A stretch of 64,000 bases of DNA from Dactylorhiza incarnata (GCA_033032865.1 JAWHQI010000267.1:62001-126000); one strand, 5' to 3'. Numbered from the stretch's first letter, positions 45,093 to 58,079 are shown. Notes: generated by a model not told the origin, from the sequence alone. A program made the numbers and translations.

Positions 45093-45540
45093 TTTAGGAG
45101 GGGAAGCTTTAGGACGAGCCTGTATGCCCTGGTCACTGGTTTCAAAGCCCCGAAGGCGGTTTATGGCTGACTGCTTGGGGCTTCCGTTATGAGTCTCATG
45201 CTTAATCAATTGTTACGAAGTCGAATTATCAACTTTGGCGAATGAAGGAGGCGAGGGGGCTAAAGCATCGAGAAGCTAGTAGCGCACGTAACATAATAAC
45301 TAGCGGTCACAAGCATTGGGTTATAGTCTTAATGACATGTTTATTAATCAACGAATATGATAATGGATCTTTCATGGCTAGTAAAAAACATGTTATTAGT
45401 AGTATGCATCTTTCTATTAATAAACATATCATTAATAGTGGACTCATTCAATTCACGTAGGCAGAAGTTAAAGTCAAAGTTAAGGACGAAGTCAACTAAC
45501 AGGAGCATTTTGGAGGCTCAGGGCGAGTAGCCCCTATTAC
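45093..45540. other. Unassigned sequence between copia B and the next LTR
   Basis: No recognisable coding. Repeated words such as CATGTTTATTAA, CATGTTATTA and CATATCATTAATA near 45338-45435 look like simple AT repeats. It joins truncated copia B to LTR sequence of another family. Confidence 0.4.
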
Positions 45541-45544
45541 TTGT

Positions 45545-46185
45545 CAAAACTGCGAGAATCAAATACATCTCGCCAACATATATAGACGAGATGCCTCGTA
45601 ACTCGCCATAATCGTCAAGTGAACGAGATTGCTCTTCAAGTCACTAGTAGGTATCTCGCAGGGGTTAAGGGTATTCTCGCATACATACCCCCGCCCCCCC
45701 CCCCCCCCCCCCCCAAAATTTGTCTATAAATAGGATCCTAGGGGTACCAGGAATTGCACCTTGAAATCTTGACACCACTACTAGTCTACTAGTCTTCAAG
45801 TGATACCTTCTTCGTACCTCGCTCAGCCATTTGGTTGTGGAGGGGAAGCTTTTCTCAAACTTTCGGGTACATGATAGGACCTCCCCGCTGTAGCACCTGG
45901 GGTGTGTTTGTAGACATTTCTCTCTTCTTTGTATAGCCATCGATTACATGGAGTTGTATCTTGGGGATCAGTAACCTCATGATGCATTTAGGTCCAAACA
46001 TCTTTAGTTCGGGTTTTCTCGATTTTGACACGTTGGTGCGTTGAGCGTAGTTAGAGGAGGAAAATCTAGCGAGAAGGTGACATGGTTCAGGAGAGTAAGC
46101 AAGGAGGGATGCTCGACAACTCACCAGTGGAGGGTGAGTATGTGACAAGGGCAGATTTCAACAACTTCGCGACGCATCGAGGACA
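45545..46185 (+). mobile_element. Tat-like gypsy LTR (partial) and leader
   Basis: CTCGC words (45570-45690), a C19-like run, TATA box CTATAAATAG (45724-45733), then AGGGGTACCAGGAATTGCAC and a leader homologous to the minus-strand copy at 4766-5100. A TTGGTGCG motif near 46033 may be a diverged primer-binding site. Gag-like coding resumes beyond the inserted solo LTR at 53474. Confidence 0.55.
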
Positions 46186-46319
46186 CTCTGTGTAACATAC
46201 CCATTCCTTCTAGACCCCTTGGACTAGGTTTAGGGTGGGAGTGGTGAGTAGAGGTCATGGGATGGCCATATGTCAACTTGAACTTAGGAAATAGTTAAAT
46301 GCACCCCAAAAAGTGCACA

Positions 46320-46960
46320 GGTCAACCTTGGCCAATTTACTTCAAATTGGACTCACCAACTCAAATTGAGCTTACCAATAGGTTCCTAACCCTAAGAGGG
46401 ACTCAAGTGACCCAAACACCCCATCATAGGGTCACCAATGTTGGCCAATTTGACCAAGTCAACTCTAGGTCAAAATAAGTTAACCTAGGCCAATTCAACT
46501 CAATTGGGTCAATTAGACTTGGTATGATCAAATTGATCCCACCAATGTATTAAAAACCCTAATTAGGGTGCAATGGACTCAAAAGCCTCATCATGGGGTC
46601 AACAATTGGCCCAAATTCACCAAAGTGCCCTTAAGGTCAACATATGTCAATCCTTCACCAATAGGTCCAATTGACCACCAAAACATGAAATTGACTTCAC
46701 CCCTAGTATTATAACATCATAAGGTACCCAATGGACCCAAAACTCCCATCTAGAGGTCATCAATTGGTCCAAATAGACCAAAGTCAACTTTCCCCCAATT
46801 TTGGTCAAAATCACACTTATGGGCTAAATTGGCCCAATTAGGGCATCATCATGACCCAATCAACATTGGGTGGTGTCAAGGGACTCAAGACCAACATATG
46901 GGATCAGTCAACCCATTACTTTGACCAAGTCAACCCCAAAGTCAACCATGGTCAAACCTA
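46320..46960. promoter_or_regulatory. TTGAC (W-box core) cluster in the solo LTR
   Basis: I count 17 TTGAC/GTCAA words in about 640 bp, in the same part of the LTR as the 28185-28765 cluster although most surrounding sequence has changed. Confidence 0.5.
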
Positions 46961-49900
46961 AGCCCTATAGAAGAAATTAAAAGCCCAAGCCTATTCCAAT
47001 GGATTAAGGCCTTGAACCAGGGATCATTCTGCATCCCAAGGTGCTAAAGACCATGAATAACCTCTGATTTCAAAATAGATGCCATGCATGGGGGCATTCG
47101 AAAGAAATTCCTAAATTGGGAATAAGACAAACTATGGTTTCATGGAATGAGCTCCACATGACTCCAATTTCTCTTCCCATGGCTCCTCTCAGCTGCCACA
47201 TTGATTTCCAGCCAGGCTAGCAGGTAATGAAGGTCAGCTGGTGTTAGAGAAAGCTTCCCATTAGATGGTCGAGAGGTGCCTTGATGGCAACCCCATAATA
47301 TCACTTCTCTCCCTCCATCAAGCTCTGGCATTAGCTTCAGATGGCCTCAAGGAGTCGGGCAGAGCTCTTACTTTGGAGTTTTAGCTGGAGAACAGAGGAA
47401 ATGGCAAGGGCCGCCGGTGCAAGGATCGGCAATGGCATCTGGGCAAATGGCCGTCGGCAAGCTCAATAAAGGCAAGTTTTTCCTATCTGCTCCTCCAGTG
47501 CTAGCATCCCCTCTCTTCCCTTTGGGATTCGTCGCTTATAATGGAGAAATCAGATTTCTGAAATTTTGTTCCCAAGCCCAAAATCGAAAGGTGTCGGAGG
47601 CCACCTCCGGCCACCCCAGGCCAAGCGGCCACCACCGAACGGAAGCCCTAGGTCGGGTGATGGTGGTGGCGGGAGGGTTTCGCCGGGAACCGCCTGAAGC
47701 CGCTGAAAATTGGCCCGCAAAACTCCCCGGGCTCGGGAAATCCCATCCCTTGACTCATCTGGGAAGACGACTCCCTGGCCGTTGGATCTAGATGATCAGT
47801 TAATCGCAGACCTTAATTTATTTAATATCTGTATATTAAAAATCCTGCATGTTCTTATAATAATTATAGAAAATACTTACATGCATATTCATAAAAAGTG
47901 CCCAACATATCACATGAAGCCCTAGATCTCTAATATTTTTAGAAATTGATTTCACTCAATTTGGAGCACCGTAGCTCCCTGGGCATCCATTTTAGTGAAG
48001 CGTGTACATAGGGGGCTCTAAATCTTTGGAAATTTATTTATGGAGTTCTATGACTCCAAATAGCTTGAATTTTGGGGCATGCATGAGCCATGCCCTATTA
48101 AACCTCCTGTAAAAATTTGAGAACTTTTAGAATTAATTTTCCTAAGGATTATTTAGGATTTTAATTAATCTTGCATGTGATAATTATGGTGGCTAATGAC
48201 TCCTAATCACCTCAAATTTGGGCTGATGGCATAACCTTATCATGATGAAGGTTTGGTAAAAACTTTAGACCAAATGGACATGTGCATGTTTGGGAATTAC
48301 CATATGCTTGTAAGTGTAGTGTATGGGAAATGTGGTGCATATAGCCAAAAAGGGAGTTTGGTATGAAAACCTAGATTCCCTTGGTGCATGCCCATGGAAA
48401 TTTGCACATGCATGTGATATAAAATATTACATCACCTCTGAGAGTTTGAGGATTTTTAGAAATGATTTTCGTAAGGTTTTACACTTAATTTAATTTGATA
48501 CATTTATGTGTTAATGAAATGTTTAGGGTCAAATCACCTAGGAAAAATCCCAAACCTTGGCATATGCTCATCTAGGGAAATTCACACTGAGAAATATTTT
48601 GGGAATTTTTGGACACTCTATTCCCCTATATCTTGCATTATCCCTATTTATCACCTTTGAGTAATTAGTTGATTTTGTGATAAATGTCTATTATCGTGTC
48701 ATGAAACTGTGTTAGGGCCACTTATAGACCAGTATGAATCCTTGTGATTTTTCTTATAATTTTTGGGGTAATATTTATAGTAGATCCTTCTCAATGAGAA
48801 TTATTCACCCTTGGAGTATTTATTTATTTCTGTACAAATTCATGTTGGGAAAATCTTGAAATTTTGGAATTCGGAGTATTTGGTGGAAACATATAAATGT
48901 TACTTTTCTCTGAATTTTTGAAACAATATTTGAAGTAGATCATTCACAACATGAATTATACACCATTTGAGTAATTATTTATTTCTGGTTAATTTCATGA
49001 TGAAGAATTTTTGGAAATTCTGGAATAATGTTACTATTATGCTAACACACCTCTGGAAATATTTGAGGATTTATTTATGGAGTCTTTATAATTTTCATTC
49101 ATATAAATGTGAAATGTGATAATTTTTGTAGAAATTAAATAAATCATGTATGGTGCATATTATAGGTTGTTTTGACTCACACCACTCCAAATCTCCCTTG
49201 GGAGGTTGGTTATGAGTATATTAGTCATTGGTGAAATTTTTGGCACAATTGGATTCTTGTGTATGAGTAAATCCAGGTTTTATTTGAGCCATAGAAAAAC
49301 CTTCATATAGGTCACACTAAATGTTGTTCTTGCCTTAGTAAAATAGATATTTTGTACTCAAATTTTTAGGCCCTTCGAGGCCCTAAAAAAAGTAGGCAGA
49401 GACAACTTTTGTAGGCCTTGGTGTCTACTATCTGTAGGAAGTGAGATCACACCATTTGGAGCCCTACAACTCTCTGTATGGCAGATTTAGTAAGGCTGGT
49501 CCTAATGAAGAACATACCTCAAAATGTGAATAACTCTTACACAGTAAATGATATGAGGCTGAAAATTTAACTATGTGTGTATGCACACTAGATCTACTAT
49601 GTGCCCAAAAATCAGAATTTTTGGAGCACGTTTTTCTAAAATTTTAGTAGAAATTTAATAAATCATATATGGTGTATATTATGGGTGATGTGGACTCAAA
49701 TCACCCCAAATATCCTTGGGGAGGTTGGTTATGCATACAATAGTCTATGGTTAGAATTTTAGGTCATTTGGACCTTTGCATGTTGGTTTATTCCACATGC
49801 ATGTGTAAGGAAAGTATGGTGTGCTAATAGCAATACCTTGTAGCATTAGAATTACATGTGTAAATCAACTCAAATTGACCCAAATTTTGGGTAGCATGTC

Positions 49901-50392
49901 AATTAGATTAAATTTATTCCATGGCTGAAATTTAAGGTCATTTGGACATTTGTATGTTGGTTTATTCCACATGCATGTGTTAGGGAAATTTGGTGTGCAT
50001 ATAGCATTACCATGTATAGCACTAGATTTACATAGATGAATCAACCTATCTTAACCCAAATTTTGGGTGGCAGGATAACAAGACCATGAATATGCCCTAG
50101 TTAAGGATTGAGCCCAATTGGACTCTTGTATATGTATGAAATTCACATTGCCAAAATCTAGGTGATAAAGGGTGAACAATGAGGTTCTTAAGTAATAATG
50201 TTTTTGAGGATTTAAATGTTTTCCCTTAGTCAATTTTCATGAAATTTTAAACATCTACTTATGACCATAGAACAATACTCTATAGTGAAAATCATCAACC
50301 TTTGGGTTAATTTCCCTAGGAAAGTTGATTTCATAAGCTTTGGTCACATAGACACCAAGTGAGTAAATATAGGGTCAAAGCTCACTGAAATG

Positions 50393-51115
50393 TAGTGAAA
50401 TTTTGTACATAAACTTTTCATGCCAGTAGGAAGCTCAGGGAATTTTGTTAGAATTAATCATGGAGTATATGATCTGCTTCCTTCACAAAGTATAAATTGT
50501 GTTTATAACTTGAGAAATTCACAACCTGAAATATACTTGCTGGATTGTTATAGAATTTTATATATAGACTTTTCATACCAGTAGGAAACTTTGGAAATTT
50601 TGTTAGAATTAATCATGGAGTATATGACTTGCTTCCTTCACAAAGTACAATTTGGATTTATAACTTGAGAAATTCACAACCTGAAATATAATTGCTGGAT
50701 TGTTATAGAATTTTATATATAGACTTTTCATACCAGTAGGAAGCTATGAAAATTTTGTTAGAATTAATCATGGAGTATATTGCATGCTTCATTCACAAAA
50801 TACAATTTGGATTTATAACTTGAGAAATTCATAACATGAAATATACTCGCTGATTGTTATAGAATTTTGTACATAGAGTTTTCATACCAGTAGGAAGCTC
50901 TGGGAATTTTGTTAGATTTAATCATTGAGTAAATGACATGCTTCCTTCACAACGTACAATTTGAGTTTATAACTTGAGAAATTCATAACATGAAATATAC
51001 TTGCTGGATTGCTATAGAACTTTGTATATAGACTTTTCATACCAGTAGGAAACTCTGTGAATTTTGTTAGAATTAATCATTGAGTAAATGACATACTTCC
51101 AGCATAAGTAGTATT
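50393..51115 (+). repeat. About 155-bp tandem repeat, nearly 5 copies
   Basis: Units contain GACTTTTCATACCAGTAGGA, TTTTGTTAGAATTAATCAT and TATAACTTGAGAAATTCA. Spacing is 154-155 bp and copies are diverged. Inside the solo LTR. Confidence 0.9.
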
Positions 51116-51910
51116 TGAACTCATGGCTGGAGAAATTAATTAATGATTTATATTAGCTGGAATATGATAGAAATTTTGTATATGGAACTTTGACATCAGT
51201 ACAAATCTCTGGAATTAAAATGACCCCATACTTAGTTAGTATTCATATAGACCAACTTGTAGGACATGGGGTTTCACTTCAAGGCATGTCGGTCTGCGAA
51301 TAGTAAAAACTGATTTAAGCGTTTTAGACCACCCCTGACCATCAAACTTAGAACTAATAACCCCTTGATTATAATGAATGGTATAGATCAATTAAAGGAT
51401 TAACCCTTGGTGACATACATTGGAAGAAAGAGGTTGGAGTGCGTTTAGTGAAACCATCAATCGAGAAATTTACAACGATATGGTAGGAGGATTGAACTAC
51501 CAGCATGAATGATGTGCTTGATGTATGAAATGGGATCATAAGTAGGTATTGAGTGACGACTCTCAAAATGTTCGGACACTAAGAAAGGTAGGGTTCAGTG
51601 TTCAATCGAACATCGACGCTCGACTGTCCGACCTAATGTAATCCACCTTAGGATTCTTAGAGTAACCAGAGAGGTAGTGGGTTTGTAAAATGGGTAGCCA
51701 CCAACAAGACTAAAATACCTTGAGAAAGGGAGGTTTGGGATGTCATCCCATCACACCTCCTAGTACCGTTGCGAGCCCTTCATCGGGTAGCCCTCGGGAA
51801 GTCTCAGGTTAACCCTAAACTTCTAAGCTCAATTTAAATGATAGACAAGAGTAGTAAATAGGGGAAACTTGATAAGTAAACATCGCCCAAAATTTGGGAC
51901 GGAACGGTAC

Positions 51911-52110
51911 AAGGACGGGTTAAGTTCTGCGAGCTGTGAGCTCGGGAATTGATGAGGTAAGGACGGGTTAAGTCCTTTGAGCTGTAAGCTCGGGAATTGA
52001 TGATATAAGAACGAGTTAAGTCCTGTGAGCTGTAAGCTCGGGAATTGATGAGGTAACGACGGGTTAAGTCCTGCGAGCTGGAAGCTCGGGAATTGATGAT
52101 GACAGAAGGA
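51911..52110 (+). repeat. 48-bp tandem repeat, 4 copies
   Basis: Units contain GACGGGTTAAGTCCTGCGAG and AAGCTCGGGAATTGATGA. Inside the solo LTR. Confidence 0.85.
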
Positions 52111-52219
52111 CTGGTAGGTCCTGCGAGTGGTTAACACAGTAGTATAAGAAAGGAATGGTCGAGTCCTCCGAGCCAAGAGCTTGGTATTTCACTTAAAGGC
52201 ATTGTTGTTTCAAGTAGTA

Positions 52220-52505
52220 GGCGGATATCCTGTGTGTTCTTAGGGGCGTACATAAGGTCTAGGCTAGGAGGTGTTATACTGCCCTAGAAGTAGATAGCTC
52301 GGTCCACTGCCCTGTTTGCCTCAACTGGGTACCTGAGCGGAGACTCGAAAAGAGGGTTAGATGTGGTGCTTACCAGGTTGTATGCGGATACCCTGTGTGA
52401 TCTTAGGGGCGTACGTATGGTCTAGGCTGGGAGATGTGTTACATAAGCCTAGAAGTGGATAGCCCGGTCCACTGCCCTGTTTGCCTCAACTGGGTACCTG
52501 AGTTG
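52220..52505 (+). repeat. Long direct repeat, 2 copies (about 125 bp)
   Basis: GCGGATA(T/C)CCTGTGTG through ACTGCCCTGTTTGCCTCAAC occurs at about 52221-52340 and 52382-52505, with a few differences. Inside the solo LTR, just before the hairpin pair. Confidence 0.85.
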
Positions 52506-52619
52506 ACACACTCGAACAGAGAGAACTATCAAAAGGTATGTACGTACAAAGTCGTGTGCGTGAGTTGCATCATTGCATTGCACAGCATAGCATAACATAG
52601 TATCATTACACAACCATAC

Positions 52620-52717
52620 CTCATCGTATAAATTAGTATGAGCTCTTTTATACGATGAGTTTACTTCTTGCCAGATCCCTTAGCTTATGTGTTTGTGTGT
52701 GTATACACATAAGTTAA
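52620..52717 (+). promoter_or_regulatory. Hairpin pair in the solo LTR (homologous position)
   Basis: Hairpin 1: arms 52620-52632 and 52647-52659 (CTCATCGTATAAA, perfect). Hairpin 2: arms 52680-52692 and 52705-52717 (TTAGCTTATGTGT, one wobble). Compared with 32249-32343, hairpin 1 differs at two stem positions that both remain paired, and hairpin 2 is largely different in sequence but still folds. Confidence 0.65.
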
Positions 52718-53473
52718 GGTTATTTTCATAGCTGTTCTAGTTGCTTCTTTACTGGCTCTAGTTTACTTTATAACTGCTCTGATTTACTTTTCTAGCTGCT
52801 TAGTTCTTTTATAACTGCATGCATATACTCACTTGACGCTCGTATGTATACTGCTCGGTTTCATGGTAGCACTTCTTTTATACATGGTAGAACTGCTAGC
52901 TAGATTCACTGTCACCTGCTTGAGATCTGTTACACCTTGTTGTCCTCCGCTTCTTCCTCCCGCCCGGTGCCTAGGAGCCACCGGGGGAGGGGATGGGGAA
53001 TTTGGCTTAGTCTTTTGACTAACGGTCGGTGGACCACATTTTTTTAGGAATCGATATGCCGGAGCAGCAGGACCCCATGCAGGAGAACAGGACGAAGAAA
53101 TGCAACCTCTATCTGTGGTTGCAGCAGCAGCTATAGACACGAGATGACAAGAGTTCAATAGCTTCCGCATAAATGTAGAGCGAGAGAATTGTTTTCTTTA
53201 TTTTGGACATATACCTGGCATAAGCCCTTTTCTCTCTTTTACTTGTTGTACTCATTGGTGGATTTGTCAGATTATGATGTATAAATGTGTGATTGTGGAC
53301 TTGGTTTTACTTAATTTTCTTCTTATCTCTTGTTAGTTTGTCGATCGTTCTTGCCGGCAGGATCGGCGTCTTGCAGAGACAGCTAACTCGAGTGCTAGTG
53401 CCACCGTAAGGCGGCGGTTCTGGGCATAAGATCCAGGAGCTCTCCAGGTGCGGGAGAGAGATCTTACACTCTG

Positions 53474-53965
53474 TGAGCAGCTCTGCTTCCTCGCACCAAG
53501 GTCACGCCGACCTCTCCTCGCCTCATTACCCCTCTGAAGGAAGGCGAGCCGTCTAGACGAGCAGGAAACGAGACGAGGCCAAAAGAACTGGAGCCGTTGA
53601 TGTAGTCGCGGTATCTCCCGGCGAGCTTGTAGGGAATCCGATTACAAGAAGTTGAGCATCGTGCGAGTTATCAGGAAACTCGCATGGGCGAGTTGGGCGC
53701 TTTTTGCCTACTCTCAACTCGTCGGCAAGGTGGGAGGAGCCCATTCTGCGATGAAGTTCTGTCAGCCCCAGTTCAAGAGGGGTTCAGGGAACCCACCCAG
53801 AGTTACTATTCTGGGAAGGACAATCCAATCCAACACCTTCAGTAGTTTGAGGACATGATATCGATCCGGGACATGAGGGATGTGTTTAAGTGCTGATTAT
53901 TTGCCAACGCCTTCCAGGGAAAGGCGAGAGATTTGTTCCATCAGCTACCTGGGAGCTCCATTTCT
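53474..53965 (+). pseudogene. Tat-like gypsy gag remnant
   Basis: After the solo LTR the Tat-like leader continues into a broken gag: YYSGKDNPIQHLQ (about 53805), then FEDMISIRDMRDVF, a stop, LFANAFQGKARDLFHQLPGS (about 53905-53960). This order matches the retrotransposon gag domain of Tat-type gypsy elements. Stops interrupt it at least twice, and homology ends near 53965, where unrelated sequence begins. Confidence 0.55.
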
Positions 53966-53999
53966 AGATGAGCTTGAACACCAGATCATTCAATCCCAT

Positions 54000-55660
54000 G
54001 CTCCAGCAACGGTATTTAAATCCTTCTTCAAGGATCTAAAAGAAGTGTGAGAATCGTGTCAGTCACAGGGATTGTACTCAAGATAACAACGTTACTGATG
54101 ATAAAGTTCTAGAGTCAGAGGATGATGTCAAATCTATGGATATTGTTTATACCATGACTGCCCCATAGAAAGCTCATTATCTTGTCTCTCCTTATATATC
54201 TGAGGGGAGCCGGCTATTGATTCTAAATTGCTCACTGATGTGCCAGAGTCAGTAACTGTTGTGATGATTTCTACATCTCATGGGGGGGGGGGGTCTTTAA
54301 CCCTGGGGGAGGAGTTGTATTCAGATGATATAGAACTTCTAAAGAGAATGCCTGAAGAACCCCAGGAAGAACCTTCCCAAGGCAGAATGTGGGTTGAATC
54401 TCTTCTGCCTGAATCTCCAGAGCAAGAATCTCCAATAAACCTCTCTTCAGTCGAATCAACTATTGTTTAAAAGGTAAATTTACCAGTACTGTAAGAGATT
54501 TCAGCATCAAATATTCTACCTCCTCCTCCAAAACAAGATCTTTGTCTTCCTGTATAAGACCAAGCATTAACTCTAATGATTGAAAGCACATCAGTAATTC
54601 CTCCAGAAAAGATGAAAGTGTCTGTACTAGTTTCAGAACCTTCTTCAAGAAAAAGATCAGCAGAACCGATGCCAGTATGTAAAAAGTATACAAAAGCTGA
54701 AAGACAACAATATAACAAGGATAAATCCTACATGAGGAAATATCAGAAAGTTGATATGCTAGTAAAGAAAAGGTATACAAAAGCTGAAAGACAACAATAT
54801 AACAAGGATAAATCTTAACATGAGGAAATATCAGAAAGTTGATATTCCAGAGAATACAATGAAAGAATATGAGGATCCTGAGCTTGAAAAAACTTTTGAA
54901 GAAATTAGAGAAAGAGAAAAGGATGAATATGACGCTGCTATATAGGAGACAACGGACAAGATGAAGGTTTTTCTAAATAAAATCAAGAAAGGGAAAACTA
55001 GGGAGGATATTCTCAATGAAAATTCAATCATAATACCTGACATAATTTTTAATCAGACTGGCTATATTTAGAAACACCCTCAAGCAAAGATTATTGAGAA
55101 TGCATGACAACTTCACAAAGGAGGTCTTGGTTTTGTTAAAGGTGGTCATATACCATATAAAAAGAAAAGTGAGAAGAATACTCTTTTTGAAAAATCTTCA
55201 GCTCATGTTGCTAAAGAACCTGATTCTAAATTTTAACTGAAGACCCTCAAAGGACTGAGACTCTTGGGATCAAACTTGATATGATAAATGAATTGTCTGT
55301 AAGAATTATGAGTCTTGGCTTTGGAGTAAATACAACTTATCCTAATGCTGAGACATAAATCAAAAAGTTGTTCAAGGTATACAATGACATAAAACAACAT
55401 CCATATAAGGCAAGATCAACATATTTTGAATATGTTGAAAAGACTTCCAAGAAGCTATACATTACTTTATCTGAATTTCTTAGAGCCAGAAAATAGATAG
55501 TTACACTTGAATAACTCACTAATACTATAGTTTTTGGAGCATGATGTTATATATGTATAGTTATCATGTTTTCTTAAATTATTCCTGTTTTTCTGTTTGT
55601 ATCCACTATGTTGAAAATCACTTTAAACTCATTTAAAATTTGTTAAGCTAAATAGGGGGA
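54000..55660 (+). pseudogene. Degenerate coding remnant upstream of a copia 3' LTR, unidentified
   Basis: Charged open stretches broken by stops, for example KKYTKAERQQYNKDKSYMRK (54690), EEIREREKDEYDAAI (54900), KVFLNKIKKGKTREDIL and FVKGGHIPYKKKSEKN (55132). An 86-bp segment is duplicated in tandem (about 54686 and 54772). It ends at a polypurine tract AGGGGGAG (55654) and an LTR start. Position suggests the region after pol of a SIRE-like copia element, where a third ORF is known in that lineage, but I do not recognise the protein. Confidence 0.4.
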
Positions 55661-55663
55661 GAT

Positions 55664-56710
55664 TGTTAGGAAAACCCCTAGATTTAACTTAACAAATTAT
55701 TTCTAAGTAATTTTGTATCCTAAGATAATTACCCATTATGTATAGTGAGGGTAATTTGGTCATTAGATATCCTAGGAAGTCAGCCCAATCAAGGTCACAA
55801 GAAGGCAATCTAAAAAAGAAGAAAATCAGCTAAGTCAAATATGCGTCGACTGGAAGTCGATGTAACTCTGGCTGGAATTTGACGCATCATCTGAAGTGAA
55901 GTCGACACATCTCCAAAGCAGAAGTCGATGCAAGCGTCAATAAGTAATCAATGTAATGTCAATTTCTCAATTATATTGACAAGCACTTATTCTAAAACAG
56001 AATTCGATGCATCTTCAGTCAGAACTCGACGCGACGTCGAATACTCATCCAGAAAGGAAAATTCAGTGGATTTCATTCAGAGTTATTTGAAGATTATGGT
56101 TATGGAATTTATTCGAATCATTAGAGTTGTTAGAAGAGTACTTATGTGATGAAATTTTTACATAATTTTTGAAGGAGTGTTTTGGAAGAAACTTGAAGAG
56201 ATTGACGAGATTATTGAAGAACACTTTTGGAAACATACAATCAGAATTTTTTTATCCCTTCTGAAGACGATCATCGAGAGGAAGCATTTCGAAATAATAA
56301 AGGCATGCATTTACTCAGATTTTAGAGGAGGATATAGAAGTGATAGATAATATTTACAGAAATCGGGCTTCTTCTTCTTCCTCTGCCACAGAAAATCTAA
56401 GAGTGGATCAAAGCATACAATCCTTGCATTTCTCATCATCAAGGATTCATCAATTACTGAAGATACAATCCACTAGAGTGCAGGAATCCTCGGAATTATT
56501 GTCGAAGGAGGATTCACATCAGAAGATTTTTCTACGCTTTCTTCTCTTCTCATTCTTCATTCTTTCTCTTCTCTGATTTGAGAAAAGAGTTTTTAGAATC
56601 TCTCTTAAAAGGATTCAGTTGTTGGTTAAATCACCTTATCAAAAGATCATATTATATGATTTTATCAGTCTCCTTATCAAAAGACTCAGACATTGGTTCT
56701 AAGAATCTCA
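55664..56710 (+). mobile_element. SIRE-like copia 3' LTR, truncated
   Basis: Starts TGTTAGGAAAACCCC right after AGGGGGAGAT. Contains GTCGACTGGAAGTCGATG-type repeats (55845-56035), a stretch with CAATCCTTGCATT and AAGGATTCATC, and CTCCTTATCAAAAGACTCAG. The later parts are homologous to 58320-58720. It is cut near 56710, where CACTA-like sequence begins. Confidence 0.7.
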
Positions 56711-56867
56711 AATTTTATATGTATTATTGGCTACGTTTTAATAAACAAAGCACCGCCAAAACTGTTAATAAGTATTTGCCACGTTTTATAAAGGCAAAGC
56801 GTCGCGGATCCTAAACTCAATGGCGGCGTTTTACAAAGCGCCGCAATAAATCCAATTTGTTGTAGTG
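56711..56867 (-). mobile_element. CACTA transposon terminus, truncated
   Basis: On the minus strand it starts CACTACAACAAATTGG (plus 56852-56867), the hallmark of CACTA (En/Spm) ends. Subterminal GGCGCTTTGTAAAACGCCGC and diverged relatives (ACGCTTTGCC, GGCGGTGCTTTG) follow. The opposite terminus was not found; the fragment ends about 157 bp in, inside a copia LTR. Confidence 0.75.
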
Positions 56868-57029
56868 TCTTCTCAAACGGATAGGTCACACGTATGTTCA
56901 TAAGGAAAAAGCATAAATGAGAATCATGAGCCAAGTCATGATCCATCACTACCCAATGGTGTGCAAATCAAAATGAGTGACCATTCCTACTGGAAAAAGA
57001 ATTAACATAGGCATTTTCTCAAAATAGAC

Positions 57030-57753
57030 CAGGCAAATTCTGAAGTCTAGTCAAGCTGCACCCTCTCCCCCTCCATCTCCATCTCCTCAAGATTATGATA
57101 CAGTCTTAACAGACATCATAGGTGATGCTCCAGCTCAAGATCCTACAACAGTTCTACCAGACACAACAACAGAACTTGCAGCAATGACCTCATCTCTACA
57201 ACAACCACAATCTGTCACTTCTCCTGCAGAAAACCTCACAGTCATCCCTTCTGCTTCTCTAGACCATCCTCAATCACCAACTCCTCATGTCAACATATCA
57301 ACACCTTCTGTTGATACACATCCAGCTTCTACCTCGCATCCCACATCTCCCTTTGACATGAGTCAAGAAATTATTAAAGCAGTAGATCTTGCCACTGGGA
57401 CTTTTGCTGACCTGCTACAGAGTCAATCAAGAAAATTCCAAAGAAAATATTCTCAGATGGAGTCAAAACTGCAAGATTCAAAGGAATCAATCCTGGCACT
57501 CAAAACTTTTATGTCCTCCTCAATGGTCACAAAGTTTTTCTTAACCTTCCTTGTTAGCAAGGTTCAGAAGGGGGAGAATGTTCAAGAGGAGGAAATGTCT
57601 GTCCATGAAGAGGAGATTGGCCAGGAGAAGGAAAAGCTTGATCAAGAACATGAAGGGGAGAATGCTCAAGAACCTGAGATTGGCCATGAGATTGTCACTG
57701 ATCTAGAGAGGTATGCATTTATCCAGGGGGAGCCCCTCACAACCAATGAATAG
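57030..57753 (+). CDS. Unidentified retroelement-associated open frame
   Basis: Open from about 57030; an ATG at 57184 gives 189 codons. The N-terminal third is Pro/Ser/Thr-rich (AAPSPPPSPSPQDYD upstream of the ATG, then SLDHPQSPTPHVN). The middle has a helix-prone segment (EIIKAVDLATGTFADLLQSQ, KYSQMESKLQDSKESI). The C-terminus is Glu-rich (QEEEMSVHEEEIGQEKEKL). After the stop, related acidic coding continues in frame-broken form to about 57890. No domain is recognised. It lies between two SIRE-like LTR fragments, so it may be a third ORF of that lineage. Confidence 0.35.
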
Positions 57754-58079
57754 ATCTTAGAAGATGTCACCAAGATTGCTAAAGAGGCTGCCCAGATAGC
57801 TGAAGATGTTGCATTAATCCAGAGGGAGCCTCACAAAGAAGATGACAAGACTGCTAAAGAGGAGGATGAGCCCCTGGTATTTCCATTAAGAATGGTGTCA
57901 CCATAGGTCTTCTCAAGGAAGAGAAAACCCCCTCCAAAAGAATAGTGAAAATCATGTAATCAGCGAATGAACAATTTCTCTTATAAGTTCTCAGTAAACA
58001 TATTTGAGATACAGCTATGGAAGACAATCTGATCAATTGGAAGTTTATCATTTTGGTCTAGTCTTTTATCCCTTGGACA

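Larger units (their letters stand above)
46191..53468 (+). mobile_element. Giant solo LTR, 7,278 bp, TSD CTCTG
   Basis: Begins TGTAACATACCC and ends GAGATCTTACA. CTCTG flanks both sides (46186-46190, 53469-53473). The last 120 bp (CAGGATCGGCGTCTTGCAG, AAGGCGGCGGTTCTGGGC) and the TTGAC-rich first kilobase match the 5-kb LTR of the complete gypsy element, so it is a diverged relative. No gag, pol or primer-binding site lies inside. It interrupts a Tat-like gypsy leader. It holds three internal arrays and the hairpin pair. Confidence 0.9.
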
